This document shows, in pieces, positions 12,488 to 22,294 of a stretch of DNA of 64,000 nt. The position numbers were made by a program, and so were the translations under genes. Numbering within the stretch: the stretch's first letter is position 1; every line of letters begins with the position of its first letter. The stretch is from the NCBI RefSeq assembly GCF_000685035.1, contig NZ_BAYB01000007.1:186001-250000 (forward strand). The letters run 5' to 3'. The stretch is from Paraburkholderia ferrariae NBRC 106233 (lineage in GTDB: Bacteria > Pseudomonadota > Gammaproteobacteria > Burkholderiales > Burkholderiaceae). The notes beneath the pieces were generated by a model, which was given only the letters and a program-made list of their open reading frames with translations, was not told the origin of the DNA and did no database searches.

Positions 12488-13474
12488 ATGTCGACAACCG
12501 GCCAGGAAGAGACCACGATTTCAACCCGCTCGCTGCACCAGGACGAACGAATCGACTTCTGGATCGATAGCGTCGCGCGCATGCTCGTGCGGCTCGAATG
12601 CAACGGATCGACGCTGGACGGAATCGATGCGACGCTGACACAGCACGATTTCTTGCTGTTCAAAGCGTGCGATATCGCCGCGAACCGGCATGCGATCGTG
12701 CGATCGTCACAATGCATCCGTGCGGACCAGCGCGACGCGGTGTTCGTTTGCCTGATGAACTCGGGCAGCGGCTATACGTTCCAGGGCGTCAACTGCATGC
12801 TGCACAAGCCCGGTGACGTCGTTGTTTACGATACGGCAAGCCCTTACGGGCACGGTTTTCCCGACGATATGGCAATGACCGTGCTCGATATCCCGCGCAA
12901 AGTCTTCGAGACCAGCGTGGGACCCTGGCGCTACCGCGATCTGATCAAGATCGATCACACGGACGGCGTGACACGCTGGGTCGTCAAGCAAATTCAGGAA
13001 CTGCTTTGCGTCCCGTCCAGCTTGGCGTCCCACGAGCGGGAACAGCGGGGGATGCGGGTGCTTGATCTGTTGCAATCGGCACTGGTGATTCGCGACGGCA
13101 GCCCGTCTGCCTCGAGATCGACGATTCATTTGTTGCAGCGCACGAAAGCCTACATTGAAGCCCATCTTGGCGACGAAGCACTCGACTGCAATTCGATAAG
13201 CCGTGCGATGAACATGTCCCCGCGCCAGTTGGCACGTGTTTTTGAAATCGAGCGTATGTCGATCACACGCTTCGTCTGGTCGCGACGTCTCGAACGCTGT
13301 CATGCGGATCTCCGGGATCCGTCGCTGAGGCATCTGTGCGTCAGCGAGATTGCATTCCGATGGGGCTTCAATAATAGCGCGCACTTCAGTCGCAGTTATC
13401 GCGGGCGTTATGGTGAAACGCCGACGCAGACGCGCGCTAGCATGTCCGGAAAGGGCACACCCAGAGAGGTCTGA
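12488..13474 (+). CDS. AraC family transcriptional regulator
   Basis: This regulator of about 328 residues has an N-terminal cupin-like sensing domain (about 1-190) and a C-terminal AraC helix-turn-helix pair (about 225-320). Conserved blocks are ISRAMNMSPRQLARVF and VSEIAFRWGFNNSAHFSRSYRGRYGETP. The ATG at 12488 is preferred because GGAG lies 8 bases upstream; starts at 12470 and 12482 have poor spacing. Resemblance is to regulators that sense aromatic or aldehyde substrates. It is divergent from the MFS-porin genes and followed by the GMC oxidoreductase and aldehyde dehydrogenase, which it probably activates. The effector is unknown. Confidence 0.87.
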   Translation: MSTTGQEETTISTRSLHQDERIDFWIDSVARMLVRLECNGSTLDGIDATLTQHDFLLFKACDIAANRHAIVRSSQCIRADQRDAVFVCLMNSGSGYTFQGVNCMLHKPGDVVVYDTASPYGHGFPDDMAMTVLDIPRKVFETSVGPWRYRDLIKIDHTDGVTRWVVKQIQELLCVPSSLASHEREQRGMRVLDLLQSALVIRDGSPSASRSTIHLLQRTKAYIEAHLGDEALDCNSISRAMNMSPRQLARVFEIERMSITRFVWSRRLERCHADLRDPSLRHLCVSEIAFRWGFNNSAHFSRSYRGRYGETPTQTRASMSGKGTPREV

Positions 13475-13609
13475 TCCACACGACGAGACGGCAATTCCGG
13501 TCAAACAGAGCGTCCCAGCCAGACAAATCTCCACTCCGATGCATTGCTAATCTGCTCGCTCAAGGCGGCGTGACACTCGCGCCGCCTCGCAACGAGGAGA
13601 AAGAACAGG

Positions 13610-15193
13610 ATGGAGACCTACGACTATATCGTCGTTGGCGGAGGATCGTCCGGCTGTGCCGTGACACACCGGCTCGTCAAGGCAGGCAAGAGCGTACTGC
13701 TGCTCGAGGATGGTCCGCCTGACAACAGCATATTCATTCAGATGCCGGCCACGTTCATTCGTGTGCTCGGCACCGAACGCGCGACCGTATTCACGAGCGA
13801 ACCCCAGGCCGCGGCAGCCGGGCGGCAGACTTTCGTACCGCAAGGTCGCACGCTCGGTGGCGGCAGTTCGGTCAACGCGATGGTGTACATCCGAGGCACG
13901 TCGCTCGACTACAACGGATGGGCGACGCTTGGTTGCACGGGATGGAGCTGGAGTGAGGTGCTGCCGGTATTCAAGCGGGCGGAAAGCCATATGCGGCTGT
14001 CGGAACCGTTTCACGGTACGCAGGGGCCGTTGAAGGTAAGCGATACTCGCTATCGGCATCCGCTGAGTCTTGCGTTCGTGCGAGCGGCTCAGGAAACGGG
14101 TTTCGGCTACAACGACGATTTCAACGGGCAAGATCAATCCGGATTCGGCTTCTATCACACGACTACGTTCGATGGTCAACGAGGCAGCACGGCTGCTACC
14201 TATCTGGCCGAAGTGCGGGGGGCGCCGAATCTGACAATCGCGACCGGAAAGCTCGTTACCCGTATTTCGATCGATGGCCGGCGTGCCACGGGTGTGCAAT
14301 GGCGGGCGAAGAACGGAGAGTCAGGCTCCGCGCTTGCGCGCGCCGAAGTGATTCTCGCGGCCGGAGCACTCGCGACGCCGAAGCTGCTCATGCTATCCGG
14401 TGTGGGCCCTGCCGAGCATCTGCGTGAACGCGGCATCGCCGTGGTTCATGACAGCCCGGGCGTCGGTCGCAACTATCAGGACCACCTCGAAGTGTCGATC
14501 TATGGCCGTGCATGCGAGCCCATCAGCCTCCTGGGTAACGACAGGGGGCTGAAAGCGCTACGGCATGGATTGCAATGGAAACTCTTCCGGTCAGGTCTAC
14601 TGACATCGAACGTCGTTGAATCGGGTGGATTCGTCGATACGACGGGGGGCGATCGGCCGGATATTCAGTTTCACGTATTGCCGACGCTCGTCGGCGATGT
14701 CGATCGTGAACCGCTGCCGGGACATGGTATTTCGATTAATCCATGTATTCTCCGACCAAAGTCACGAGGATCGGTGCTGCTTCGAGACGATGACCCCGCC
14801 AGTCCGATTCTGTTTGATAGCGGTGCTCTCGAAAACGAGTCGGACGTTCAAGCGCTTGTACGCGGCGTCAAGCTCGCGCGAAGAATCTTGCGAGCGCCTT
14901 CGCTTGCGCGAGTCGTTAGCGAGGAAATCAAACCGTCGCGTGAGGCGGACGTTTCCGACCGCGAGCTCGAGGATTATGTCCGCCACCACGCGAAAACCGT
15001 TTATCACCCGGCGGGTACTTGCCGCATGGGCAGCGATGTCGCGGCGGTCGTTTCGCCGTTGCTGAAGGTCAATGGTGTCGAGGGATTGCGTGTGTGCGAC
15101 GCCTCGATCATGCCGACGATCGTGTCCGGCAACACGAATGCTCCGACCATCATGATCGCGGAACGATGCGCGGATTTCGCGCTTGCCGTGTAA
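13610..15193 (+). CDS. GMC family FAD-dependent alcohol oxidoreductase
   Basis: This 527-residue flavoenzyme is of the glucose-methanol-choline family. The FAD-binding start is YIVVGGGSSGCAVTHRL (residues 6-22), followed by the GMC signature QGRTLGGGSSVNAMVYIRG near residue 82. The second signature is around GALATPKLLMLSGVGP, and the C-terminal catalytic His block is YHPAGTCRMG. It oxidises an alcohol to an aldehyde. The aldehyde dehydrogenase gene 17 bases downstream would take the product to the acid. It is similar in form to choline dehydrogenase BetA, but no betaine regulators are present, so choline as substrate is doubtful. Confidence 0.9.
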   Translation: METYDYIVVGGGSSGCAVTHRLVKAGKSVLLLEDGPPDNSIFIQMPATFIRVLGTERATVFTSEPQAAAAGRQTFVPQGRTLGGGSSVNAMVYIRGTSLDYNGWATLGCTGWSWSEVLPVFKRAESHMRLSEPFHGTQGPLKVSDTRYRHPLSLAFVRAAQETGFGYNDDFNGQDQSGFGFYHTTTFDGQRGSTAATYLAEVRGAPNLTIATGKLVTRISIDGRRATGVQWRAKNGESGSALARAEVILAAGALATPKLLMLSGVGPAEHLRERGIAVVHDSPGVGRNYQDHLEVSIYGRACEPISLLGNDRGLKALRHGLQWKLFRSGLLTSNVVESGGFVDTTGGDRPDIQFHVLPTLVGDVDREPLPGHGISINPCILRPKSRGSVLLRDDDPASPILFDSGALENESDVQALVRGVKLARRILRAPSLARVVSEEIKPSREADVSDRELEDYVRHHAKTVYHPAGTCRMGSDVAAVVSPLLKVNGVEGLRVCDASIMPTIVSGNTNAPTIMIAERCADFALAV

Positions 15194-15210
15194 CGAAGAG
15201 GAAGAACGAC

Positions 15211-16710
15211 ATGACGCAAGATTTGGTATCCGTGCTGGAGGAAGTCGACGCTTTCGTTCAGCGCCGCCACGGCTTATTCATCGATGGTAGAAGTGTGCCG
15301 GGTCTCGCAGGGCGCTACTACGACGTATTCAACCCCGCGACCGGCCTCGCGCTGTCGCAGGTTGCCGACGGCGATGCCGGTGACGTGGATCTGGCTGTTG
15401 CGAGCGCGCATCGTGCATTCGTGTCGGGCGTCTGGTCCGGACTGCGCCCAGCGGATCGCGAGCGTATCCTGCTACGCCTGGTCTCGATCATCGAGCAGCA
15501 TGCCGAAGCTCTTGCACAGATCGAGACGCTCAATCAGGGCAAGTCAATTCATTTGTCGCGCGCGATCGAGGTAGGCGCATCCATCGAATATGCACGGTAT
15601 ATGGCGGGTTGGTCGACGAAACTCACCGGTGAAACGCTAGACGTCTCGATTCCGGTGCCGCCTGGCAGCCGCTACACGGCTTACACACGGCGGGAGCCGA
15701 TCGGTGTCGTCGCTGCGATCGTTCCGTGGAATTTTCCGTTGATGATCGCCGTCTGGAAGTTGATCCCCGCCTTGGCTGCTGGCTGCACGGTCGTCCTGAA
15801 GCCGGCACCGGAAACGCCGTTGACGGCATTGCGGCTGGCTGAACTCGCTCTCGAGGCGGGTGTCCCTCCCGGCGTATTCAATATCGTGGCCGGGGCGGAT
15901 GCCGCGGTCGGGCAGGCGTTGGTCGCCTCCAGTCTGGTCCGGAAAATTTCGTTCACGGGCTCGACCTCAGTCGGCAAGCATGTCGGGCGCGCTGCGATCG
16001 AAAACATGACGCGAATTACGCTGGAGCTCGGCGGAAAGAATCCGATGATCGTGCTCGACGACGCCGATGTGGACAAGGCGATCGGTGGCGTGATGATGGG
16101 GGCATTCCTGAATCAAGGACAGGTTTGCGCAGCAGCGTCGCGCCTCTATGTGCAGCGTAAGCGTTTCGATGCGGTGGTCGAAGGGGTGTCGGCAGCGATG
16201 CGTGAATTGACGCTCGGCCCAGGCATGGATCAAGCTGCTCAGGTTACTCCACTAGTTTCGAAGCGCCATAGGCAAAGCGTTTCTCGATACATCACGAGCG
16301 GACAGCACGACGGTGCAAAGCTCGTCTGCGGCGGAGCTATGCCCGAGTCGCCAGGGTATTTTATCGAGCCGGCGTTGTTCGTCGCTCAATCGTCCGAGTC
16401 AACATTGATTCGAGACGAGATCTTCGGTCCCGTAGTCGTGGTCGTTCCGTTCGACGACGTCGACACAGCGGTGAGGTTGGCGAACGATACGCCATACGGT
16501 CTTGCTGCAAGTTTATGGACCAATGATCTGTCAATGGCGATGAACCTGGTGCCTCGAATTGAGGCAGGGACGGTATGGATCAACAGCCATGTTCCGGTTG
16601 ACCCGAACTTGCCGTTCGGCGGCTACAAGCAGTCGGGGATCGGTCGCGAGTTCGGCCGCTATGCCGTCGAGGGGTTCACCGAGCTGAAGTCCGTTTGTAT
16701 CGCCCACTGA
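15211..16710 (+). CDS. NAD(P)-dependent aldehyde dehydrogenase
   Basis: This is a 499-residue ALDH superfamily enzyme. Key sites are the general-base block TLELGGKNP, the catalytic nucleophile Cys306 in GQVCAAASR, PWNFPLM in the cofactor fold and EIFGPVVVV near the C-terminus. The start is the ATG with GAAGAGGAAGA just upstream; the longer upstream frame overlaps the GMC gene. It closely follows the GMC oxidoreductase and presumably oxidises the aldehyde that enzyme makes. The family also handles betaine aldehyde and hydroxymuconic or vanillin-type aldehydes, so the substrate stays open. Confidence 0.9.
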   Translation: MTQDLVSVLEEVDAFVQRRHGLFIDGRSVPGLAGRYYDVFNPATGLALSQVADGDAGDVDLAVASAHRAFVSGVWSGLRPADRERILLRLVSIIEQHAEALAQIETLNQGKSIHLSRAIEVGASIEYARYMAGWSTKLTGETLDVSIPVPPGSRYTAYTRREPIGVVAAIVPWNFPLMIAVWKLIPALAAGCTVVLKPAPETPLTALRLAELALEAGVPPGVFNIVAGADAAVGQALVASSLVRKISFTGSTSVGKHVGRAAIENMTRITLELGGKNPMIVLDDADVDKAIGGVMMGAFLNQGQVCAAASRLYVQRKRFDAVVEGVSAAMRELTLGPGMDQAAQVTPLVSKRHRQSVSRYITSGQHDGAKLVCGGAMPESPGYFIEPALFVAQSSESTLIRDEIFGPVVVVVPFDDVDTAVRLANDTPYGLAASLWTNDLSMAMNLVPRIEAGTVWINSHVPVDPNLPFGGYKQSGIGREFGRYAVEGFTELKSVCIAH

Positions 16711-16747
16711 CCAGGTTGCATACACGCCTGGCATTAGCGAGCGTTCG

Positions 16748-17066
16748 GTGAAATTTCGATTGTCCACTTCTTCCTGACTCGCACATGGCGGCGGCAGCGT
16801 CGCGTTTCTGCAGGGGTATGCCGATGACGCCTGGCGCGAGCGCGATATCCTCAGTGAGGACCGTCCCAATCAGTAATCCTCTTACGTGGACCAGCCTTTG
16901 GTGGAGAGCGCCGTGTTCGATAAATGCGCGCTACGGCTGCTCGTGGACGTCATTGAGGAAGAGGGTTAATGCTGGGGCGGACTATCCGTATCCGCGTGGC
17001 GAGCAGAGAGGCGGCCAATACAAAGACGCAAAATACCAGGGGACGCGGTCGTTCCGTGGCAAGTAG
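16748..17066 (+). pseudogene. amidohydrolase (ACMSD-like) remnant, frameshifted
   Basis: The stretch between the aldehyde dehydrogenase and the next porin carries short blocks typical of the C-terminal half of amidohydrolase-2/ACMSD proteins, split over different frames. They are AHGGGSVAFLQGYADDAW (near 16780), FDKCALRLLVDVIEEE (near 16920) and GADYPYPRGEQ (near 16975). In-frame stops interrupt each. The order and spacing match the family, so this looks like a decayed third enzyme of the alcohol/aldehyde pathway. Nothing else is recognisable from 17067 to the porin start. Confidence 0.6.
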
Positions 17067-17333
17067 TTCGGATTTGCTATGCACGATGTCGACGATATCG
17101 ACCCGTAGTACGTCCCCTGTGAGTGCTCTCCTATATGGTCCGCCTCCGTGGATATGCGTCCTTCGTCCCCGCATGCTTGCGCAAGCGGGTGGAAATCCCT
17201 TCAAGGGGGTAATCGTTTTTTTCCGTTTTGTTTCGTCTCCATCCATAGCAACATCGACCGGAATCTGGACTTGCACGACGCCAGACTTCAGGACATTGCA
17301 CATAAACGACGAGATGTTGCAAAGGAGATCGGA

Positions 17334-18434
17334 GTGAGAATCGGAAAAGGCGTGAAACTTTGGGGCGGCGTGGGTTGTGTTTTATTGGGGTATTCGTCTG
17401 TTTCCCTGGCACAGAGCAGTGTTTATATAACAGGATTTCTTGGCTCAGGGATCGGCTATACGAGCAACGTCGCGGGGCACTCGAGCGTCTATGAGGACTC
17501 TGGCGTTCTACGGCCAAATACAATCTCGATCCAGGGCAAGGAAGATCTCGGCGGCGGGCTGCAGGCGCTTTTCTATCTGGGCACCCTGTTCTCAATGAAC
17601 AACGGAACGATTCTTGGGGCCCCCGGAAGTTTGTTTTCTCGCGAATCATACGTTGGTCTGGCCGACCAATACGGCTCGTTGACCTTTGGTCAACAGCGCG
17701 ACTTCATGTTCGACACTCTGACCGTCCATCAATATTCGGGCACCTTCTATCAGGGGCTATACGGCGCTCATCAGGGTCCGTTTCCGGCATTCGGCGTCCC
17801 GTACGTGATTGGTGGCGCTTACGACTTCGACCGGCTCAATGGCGAGGCACTCAACAACGCCGTCAAGTTCAAGAGCGCAAATTTCAGTGGTTTGACGTTT
17901 GGCGCGATGTACGGTTTTGGTGGCGTAGCCGGTCAATTCGGGAATTCCAGCTCATCGAGTTTCAGTATCGATTATGAGTTCGGTTCGGGGGGGCTCGCCG
18001 CCGTGTACACCTCGGCAAAGTCGCCTACGATCGGCAACGGCAATGATGGTATCCGCAATATCGGCGTGGGCGCCAAGTACAAGGTCGAGGCCGTTCAATT
18101 CGCGGTGCTGGGAACAATTTCCCACAATACGGCGACTGCGGCGCAGATTGATGCAGTCGATGCGACCGTGAGCTACGACATTTCGCCGTTCTGGAACCTC
18201 GCTACGACATACACGTATATGGGAGGCAACGATGCACTCGACAACGTACACGCGAATCAAGTTGGTGCTACGTTGACCTATCGGCTCTCCAAGCGTACGT
18301 CGGTGTACGGTACTTATGACTGGCAGAAGGCATCCGGTGAGGGTGCACTTGCTCGTATCAACTCGACTCAACTGAGCCCCTCTAGCTCCGATTCACAGAC
18401 GATGGTCGGAATCAGCATCATGCATATATTTTAA
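17334..18434 (+). CDS. Gram-negative porin, Burkholderia OmpC-like family
   Basis: This is a 366-residue outer-membrane porin. A GTG start at 17334 is chosen because AAAGGAG lies 8 bases upstream, and a signal peptide ending SLAQ precedes the first strand SSVYITGFLG. KEDLGGGLQALFYLG and the C-terminal SIMHIF are family hallmarks. The protein is rich in Ser and Gly and only distantly like the porin at 9.7 kb, so the two are not a recent duplication. It may serve uptake of the ester or alcohol handled by neighbours. The frame extends upstream to 17148 but those residues are charged and unlike a leader. Confidence 0.88.
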   Translation: MRIGKGVKLWGGVGCVLLGYSSVSLAQSSVYITGFLGSGIGYTSNVAGHSSVYEDSGVLRPNTISIQGKEDLGGGLQALFYLGTLFSMNNGTILGAPGSLFSRESYVGLADQYGSLTFGQQRDFMFDTLTVHQYSGTFYQGLYGAHQGPFPAFGVPYVIGGAYDFDRLNGEALNNAVKFKSANFSGLTFGAMYGFGGVAGQFGNSSSSSFSIDYEFGSGGLAAVYTSAKSPTIGNGNDGIRNIGVGAKYKVEAVQFAVLGTISHNTATAAQIDAVDATVSYDISPFWNLATTYTYMGGNDALDNVHANQVGATLTYRLSKRTSVYGTYDWQKASGEGALARINSTQLSPSSSDSQTMVGISIMHIF

Positions 18435-18640
18435 GCATTGAATGGCGCTATCTCCAATGGGGAGGAAATGTCCCCTGCGGAGTGACGAACTACTATCGCC
18501 TACGTTGGCTTTCTCATGGTTTGCAATTTCTGACGACGACTGCGAGACGGCTACTCGGGCGGATCGATTAGCCGCTTCGCCTGCGGGTGGCGGCATGGTA
18601 GTACAGCAATGAAATGGAACGACGAATGGAGAGAGCTTGT

Positions 18641-20119
18641 ATGGGCATTGAATCGAAAAATGACACGCGAAGGATAGAAGCACGCTGCGAACAAGGGACG
18701 CTATGCGGTGTTAGCGACAATGGTGTACTGAGTTTCTTCGATATCCCATATGCGTCGGATGGCGGGCGCTTTCGCGACGCTCTTCCACCCGCGCAGTGGC
18801 AGGGGGTGAGGGATTGTACGCGGCCGGGACCGGTCTTCCCGCAGTCGCCGAGTCGTCTCGATTTCGTGATGGGTGCCACGGCGCGCGGCGCAGCATTGTC
18901 GGAGGATGCGTTTCGCGTCAACGTCTTCACACCTTCACTCAAGGACCGATTGCCTGTTTTGTTCTGGATTCACGGCGGTGGATTCCTTACCGGGGGCGGC
19001 GCGTTGCCATGCTATAACGGCGCCGAGTTGGCGCGGACCGGTCGGGTGATCGTTGTGACGATCAATTATCGACTTGGCATTCTCGGCAATCTCTATCTGC
19101 CCGGTGTTGCGGAGGGGAACTACTCCGTGCGGGATATTGCCATGGCGCTCGCCTGGGTGAAGGACAACATCGAACATTTCGGCGGAGATCCGGACGCGAT
19201 CGTGATCGCGGGGCAATCCGCCGGTGCGTGGTACACGCAGTTGCTGATGGCGATGGAATCGACCTCAGCGATTCCGCGGGCCGCGGTCATGCTTAGCTAC
19301 CCAGGTGTCGAGCCTCTCCAGCCGGAACAAGCGGCGGCGCTTGGGGAGCACTACTGCAAGCTTGGCGAGATCAGCGCATCGGAGCGCACGCTTATGGAAA
19401 TGCCGCTCGATGCAGTGCTGGCCGTCCAGGGAAGACTACTCGCATCGAAGGTGCGCTTCGCGTCGGTGCCCACCGGATTCATACCGGTTTGCGACGCACT
19501 TGTTCCTGCTAGCCCAACTCAGGCATCCGCGAAATTTGCGCCGAAGCCTTTGATGATAGGTTGGACTCGCGATGAAACCGGAAGCTTTTTTGCCGGCAAT
19601 CCCGCTGCGGTGAATGCGACTGCCGACGAGGTGCGGGAACGGTTCGAGGAGCTACTGGGTGCGTTAGGCTTGACCCGCTATGAGCAGCTCCTGAACCGGC
19701 GACTCCAGGGGAGCCCGTATTCGGTCTTGGTCGACATTACCTCGGATCTGCTGTTCAGGCAGCCATCGATCGAGCTTGCCAAAACCTTGGTGGAGGAGGG
19801 CGGCACGGTGTTTGCCTATCAGTTCGACCTTAGCTCGCCTCAATCTCACGTGGGTGCCGGCCACTGCTACGAGTTGCCGTTCTTCTTCAACAATTTCGAT
19901 TACTGGCCCGATGCGCCGATGTTGGCTGGTCTAGAGGCGGTGAAGGCGCAGGCTCTCGCACACCGGGTGCAATCATATCTGCTCGACTTCATACAGTCGG
20001 GAAATCCCAACCGTTCTGCAATGCCGGTATGGCATCGCTTCGAAAGCCAGTCCCCTCACTGCCTGCATTTGGACGATGTCTTATCCTGCACGTGCGATAC
20101 GGCGAACCTCGCTCAGTAG
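18641..20119 (+). CDS. type-B carboxylesterase/lipase
   Basis: This is an alpha/beta-hydrolase of about 492 residues from the carboxylesterase type-B family. The oxyanion-hole block is WIHGGGFLTGGG, and the nucleophile elbow reads GQSAGA, with Gln in place of the usual Glu. The catalytic His is expected in the block GAGHCYELPFFF. The start is the ATG with GGAGAG upstream at suitable spacing; an earlier ATG at 18614 adds only charged residues. No signal peptide is evident, so it is probably intracellular. It hydrolyses carboxylic esters. With the porin and the oxidoreductase pair upstream, it may open an ester whose alcohol part is then oxidised, which is an inference. Confidence 0.88.
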   Translation: MGIESKNDTRRIEARCEQGTLCGVSDNGVLSFFDIPYASDGGRFRDALPPAQWQGVRDCTRPGPVFPQSPSRLDFVMGATARGAALSEDAFRVNVFTPSLKDRLPVLFWIHGGGFLTGGGALPCYNGAELARTGRVIVVTINYRLGILGNLYLPGVAEGNYSVRDIAMALAWVKDNIEHFGGDPDAIVIAGQSAGAWYTQLLMAMESTSAIPRAAVMLSYPGVEPLQPEQAAALGEHYCKLGEISASERTLMEMPLDAVLAVQGRLLASKVRFASVPTGFIPVCDALVPASPTQASAKFAPKPLMIGWTRDETGSFFAGNPAAVNATADEVRERFEELLGALGLTRYEQLLNRRLQGSPYSVLVDITSDLLFRQPSIELAKTLVEEGGTVFAYQFDLSSPQSHVGAGHCYELPFFFNNFDYWPDAPMLAGLEAVKAQALAHRVQSYLLDFIQSGNPNRSAMPVWHRFESQSPHCLHLDDVLSCTCDTANLAQ

Positions 20120-20475
20120 CTTGGCTGATGAGCCGCATACGGACTCGAAATCCGGCATTTCACAAGATCGACGTAAGGAGATCATCCGATGAGGACAACT
20201 GCATAAGGCCGGCTTCCGGGGGGGAATTGTCGCTCGCGCTGACGTTGCCCTCCCGAACTCTCTGTCTGCCATGAGCATTTTTCGCAGCCGATGGCCGGCG
20301 CGCCGTGAACGGTGGCCAACAAGATCGAGCCATGGCAGCCGAAGTCCGGTTCGATACCGGTGCTGAGGCGTTGCCGCGAACTACGCGAGACTGTGATGCG
20401 TTTCGTCGAACTCGTGAAGCCGGAGAAGACGGGACGGCGCGTTATCTATTTCGGCAATTCCGGCGAGCGTGCGGT

Positions 20476-20670
20476 CGTATAGGGATGAAGTATGTGACGA
20501 AAGAAGAATTGGCCGCGATGGACACTGATAGCGATCGATACGCCCTCGAATTGTCGGACGCCGACGATGATCCGACGGGATACGCCTGTCTCGTGGCAAT
20601 CATCAGCATGGGATGCGGTATCTGCCTTCACGCTTGCCGATGCAGCGCCTCCTTTATAACAGTGTCGATC
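20476..20670 (+). pseudogene. maleate isomerase/arylmalonate decarboxylase-like fragment
   Basis: A short plus-strand frame reads YVTKEELAAMDTDSDRYALE then a block ending YACLVAIISMG. These are very similar to a central segment of the Asp/Glu racemase superfamily branch containing maleate cis-trans isomerase and arylmalonate decarboxylase. An intact protein would continue with a GxGYH-type motif, but here the frame shifts and ends. The rest of 20120-20698 has no intact gene, and the bases before it (20300-20460) may be other decayed coding sequence. This is probably a relic of a catabolic gene. Confidence 0.5.
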
Positions 20671-20698
20671 ACCATAAGGTGCGACGCCATCAGCCATG

Positions 20699-21973
20699 TT
20701 AGAAGCCCCGTGCTTCAAGCGCCCTTTCTTTCGCCGAGCTGCACATTTGTGAAGCCAGCAGTACGATCTCGACGACCGCGAAAGGAATGCAGCTAATCAG
20801 GACAATGCGCTGGGTGCTAAACCCAAGGGAGATCAGGAGGCCGCCAACGGAGGGTCCCAAGATTGCTCCGAGACGTCCGATCGCGGCCCCATATCCAACG
20901 CTCGTGGTACGCAGGGAAGCTGGGTAAAGAACGGTGGCGAGCGTGGATTGCCCCACGCAAGCGCTCGCGCTGCCGGCGCCAATGCCGAAGATGAGAAGCA
21001 AGACGGTCCATCGGCTGAGACCTTCCAACTGGAACCCGACGATGCACAGCATTGCGATTGCGAGCGTGATGACCAACGACCGTCGCAACCCGAGCCGTTT
21101 CACTAGCAGAAGCAGGAGAACATTGCCCGCGATTCCGCCGAGAGCGTTCGCAGCTGCACCGACAGGCGCACTTGAAGAAGAGAATCCATAGGAAAGGAGA
21201 AGAATCGGCGTCCAGAAGATAAACAGGTAAGTGACGAGGAAGCCAAAAAACGCTACGAGCCAGACTGTCACGGTATGTAAAAAGAAGGTAGGTGCAAACA
21301 GGCTTCTGACTTCCGCGAACCTCGGCGACCACGTTGCAGTTTGCACGGGTACATTAGTCGTTCCCGGCTGTGTTCGAACTCCCGGTAGCGCGTACCACAC
21401 GAGAGGGAGCAGCAGCATCGGCGCAACCCCTCCCGCAATAAACACTGATTTCCAGCCATAAGCGGTGATCAATTTCACGGATGCGAATCCGCCGAGGGCT
21501 GCGCCAGCGGACAAGCCGGTCGTTGCGACAATGGTGACGGACGCTCGAGCATTGTCGGACGCGTTGTCCGCCGCAATGGAAATTGCGGTAGGGACGACTA
21601 TGCCAAGGCAGAACGTTGTCAGAAAGCGAATGGCGGAAATCGCAGGAATGCTGTTCGACTCGATCGTAAGGAGCGACAAACCGCCGAACGCTAGCATCGC
21701 AACCATGATCACCGTGCGCCGAGGAGTCACGCGGGCCAACGTTCCAGTTGACAAATATCCTACGACTGCACCCAAGCTAGTCGAGATGAAAGCAGGAGTC
21801 ATCGCCGCTTGAGGAATGTGCCACAGATGCGTCAGTGCGGGTGCCACATAGGCGATGGCCGCGGTATCGAAGCCGTCGACAGTGATAATCAAAAAGCAGA
21901 CTGCACAAATTAACCAGGTATTGAAGGAAGGTGAAACCCCGGCGGGTCGATTTTGTTCCTTGATGTGCTGCAT
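20699..21973 (-). CDS. MFS transporter, aromatic acid:H+ symporter (AAHS) type
   Basis: This 424-residue permease has 12 predicted helices. Helix 1 carries the AAHS hallmark VDGFDTAAIAYVAP with the essential acidic pair, as in BenK and PcaK. It would import benzoate, anthranilate or a related acid by proton symport. The ATG at 21973 has AGAGG six bases upstream. It is divergent from the antABC genes across a 433-base region, so the two units probably share regulation. The conserved loop 2-3 motif is weak (STGTLARVTPRR). The assigned substrate rests on the neighbouring dioxygenase. Confidence 0.87.
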   Translation of the reverse strand: MQHIKEQNRPAGVSPSFNTWLICAVCFLIITVDGFDTAAIAYVAPALTHLWHIPQAAMTPAFISTSLGAVVGYLSTGTLARVTPRRTVIMVAMLAFGGLSLLTIESNSIPAISAIRFLTTFCLGIVVPTAISIAADNASDNARASVTIVATTGLSAGAALGGFASVKLITAYGWKSVFIAGGVAPMLLLPLVWYALPGVRTQPGTTNVPVQTATWSPRFAEVRSLFAPTFFLHTVTVWLVAFFGFLVTYLFIFWTPILLLSYGFSSSSAPVGAAANALGGIAGNVLLLLLVKRLGLRRSLVITLAIAMLCIVGFQLEGLSRWTVLLLIFGIGAGSASACVGQSTLATVLYPASLRTTSVGYGAAIGRLGAILGPSVGGLLISLGFSTQRIVLISCIPFAVVEIVLLASQMCSSAKERALEARGF

Positions 21974-22294
21974 GCTTGCCTCTAAAGGATGTATCGGAGG
22001 AAATTTTGACGGTTGCGGGCTGAGCTAATGCATGATCGATACAGTGAGCTCGTGGCCGTCGTGGCCCGAAAAGATGACGCCTCCACTACGGTTAGTGGGT
22101 CGCTCCTCGCTAGTTTTGCGGCACCGAAGTAACCATAAAAGCGAAAAATGCGATTGACGTAGTGAGGAAAAGTTATATGGGAAAAAACACCAATATAGTC
22201 AAATCCGGAAGGCGGCCAGTGTGCTGGGAAAACTCCCCGCGGGTGAGTGGCGGCATGTTACTGCGCGGACACGTTCGATGAAGCAGCAAAAAAA

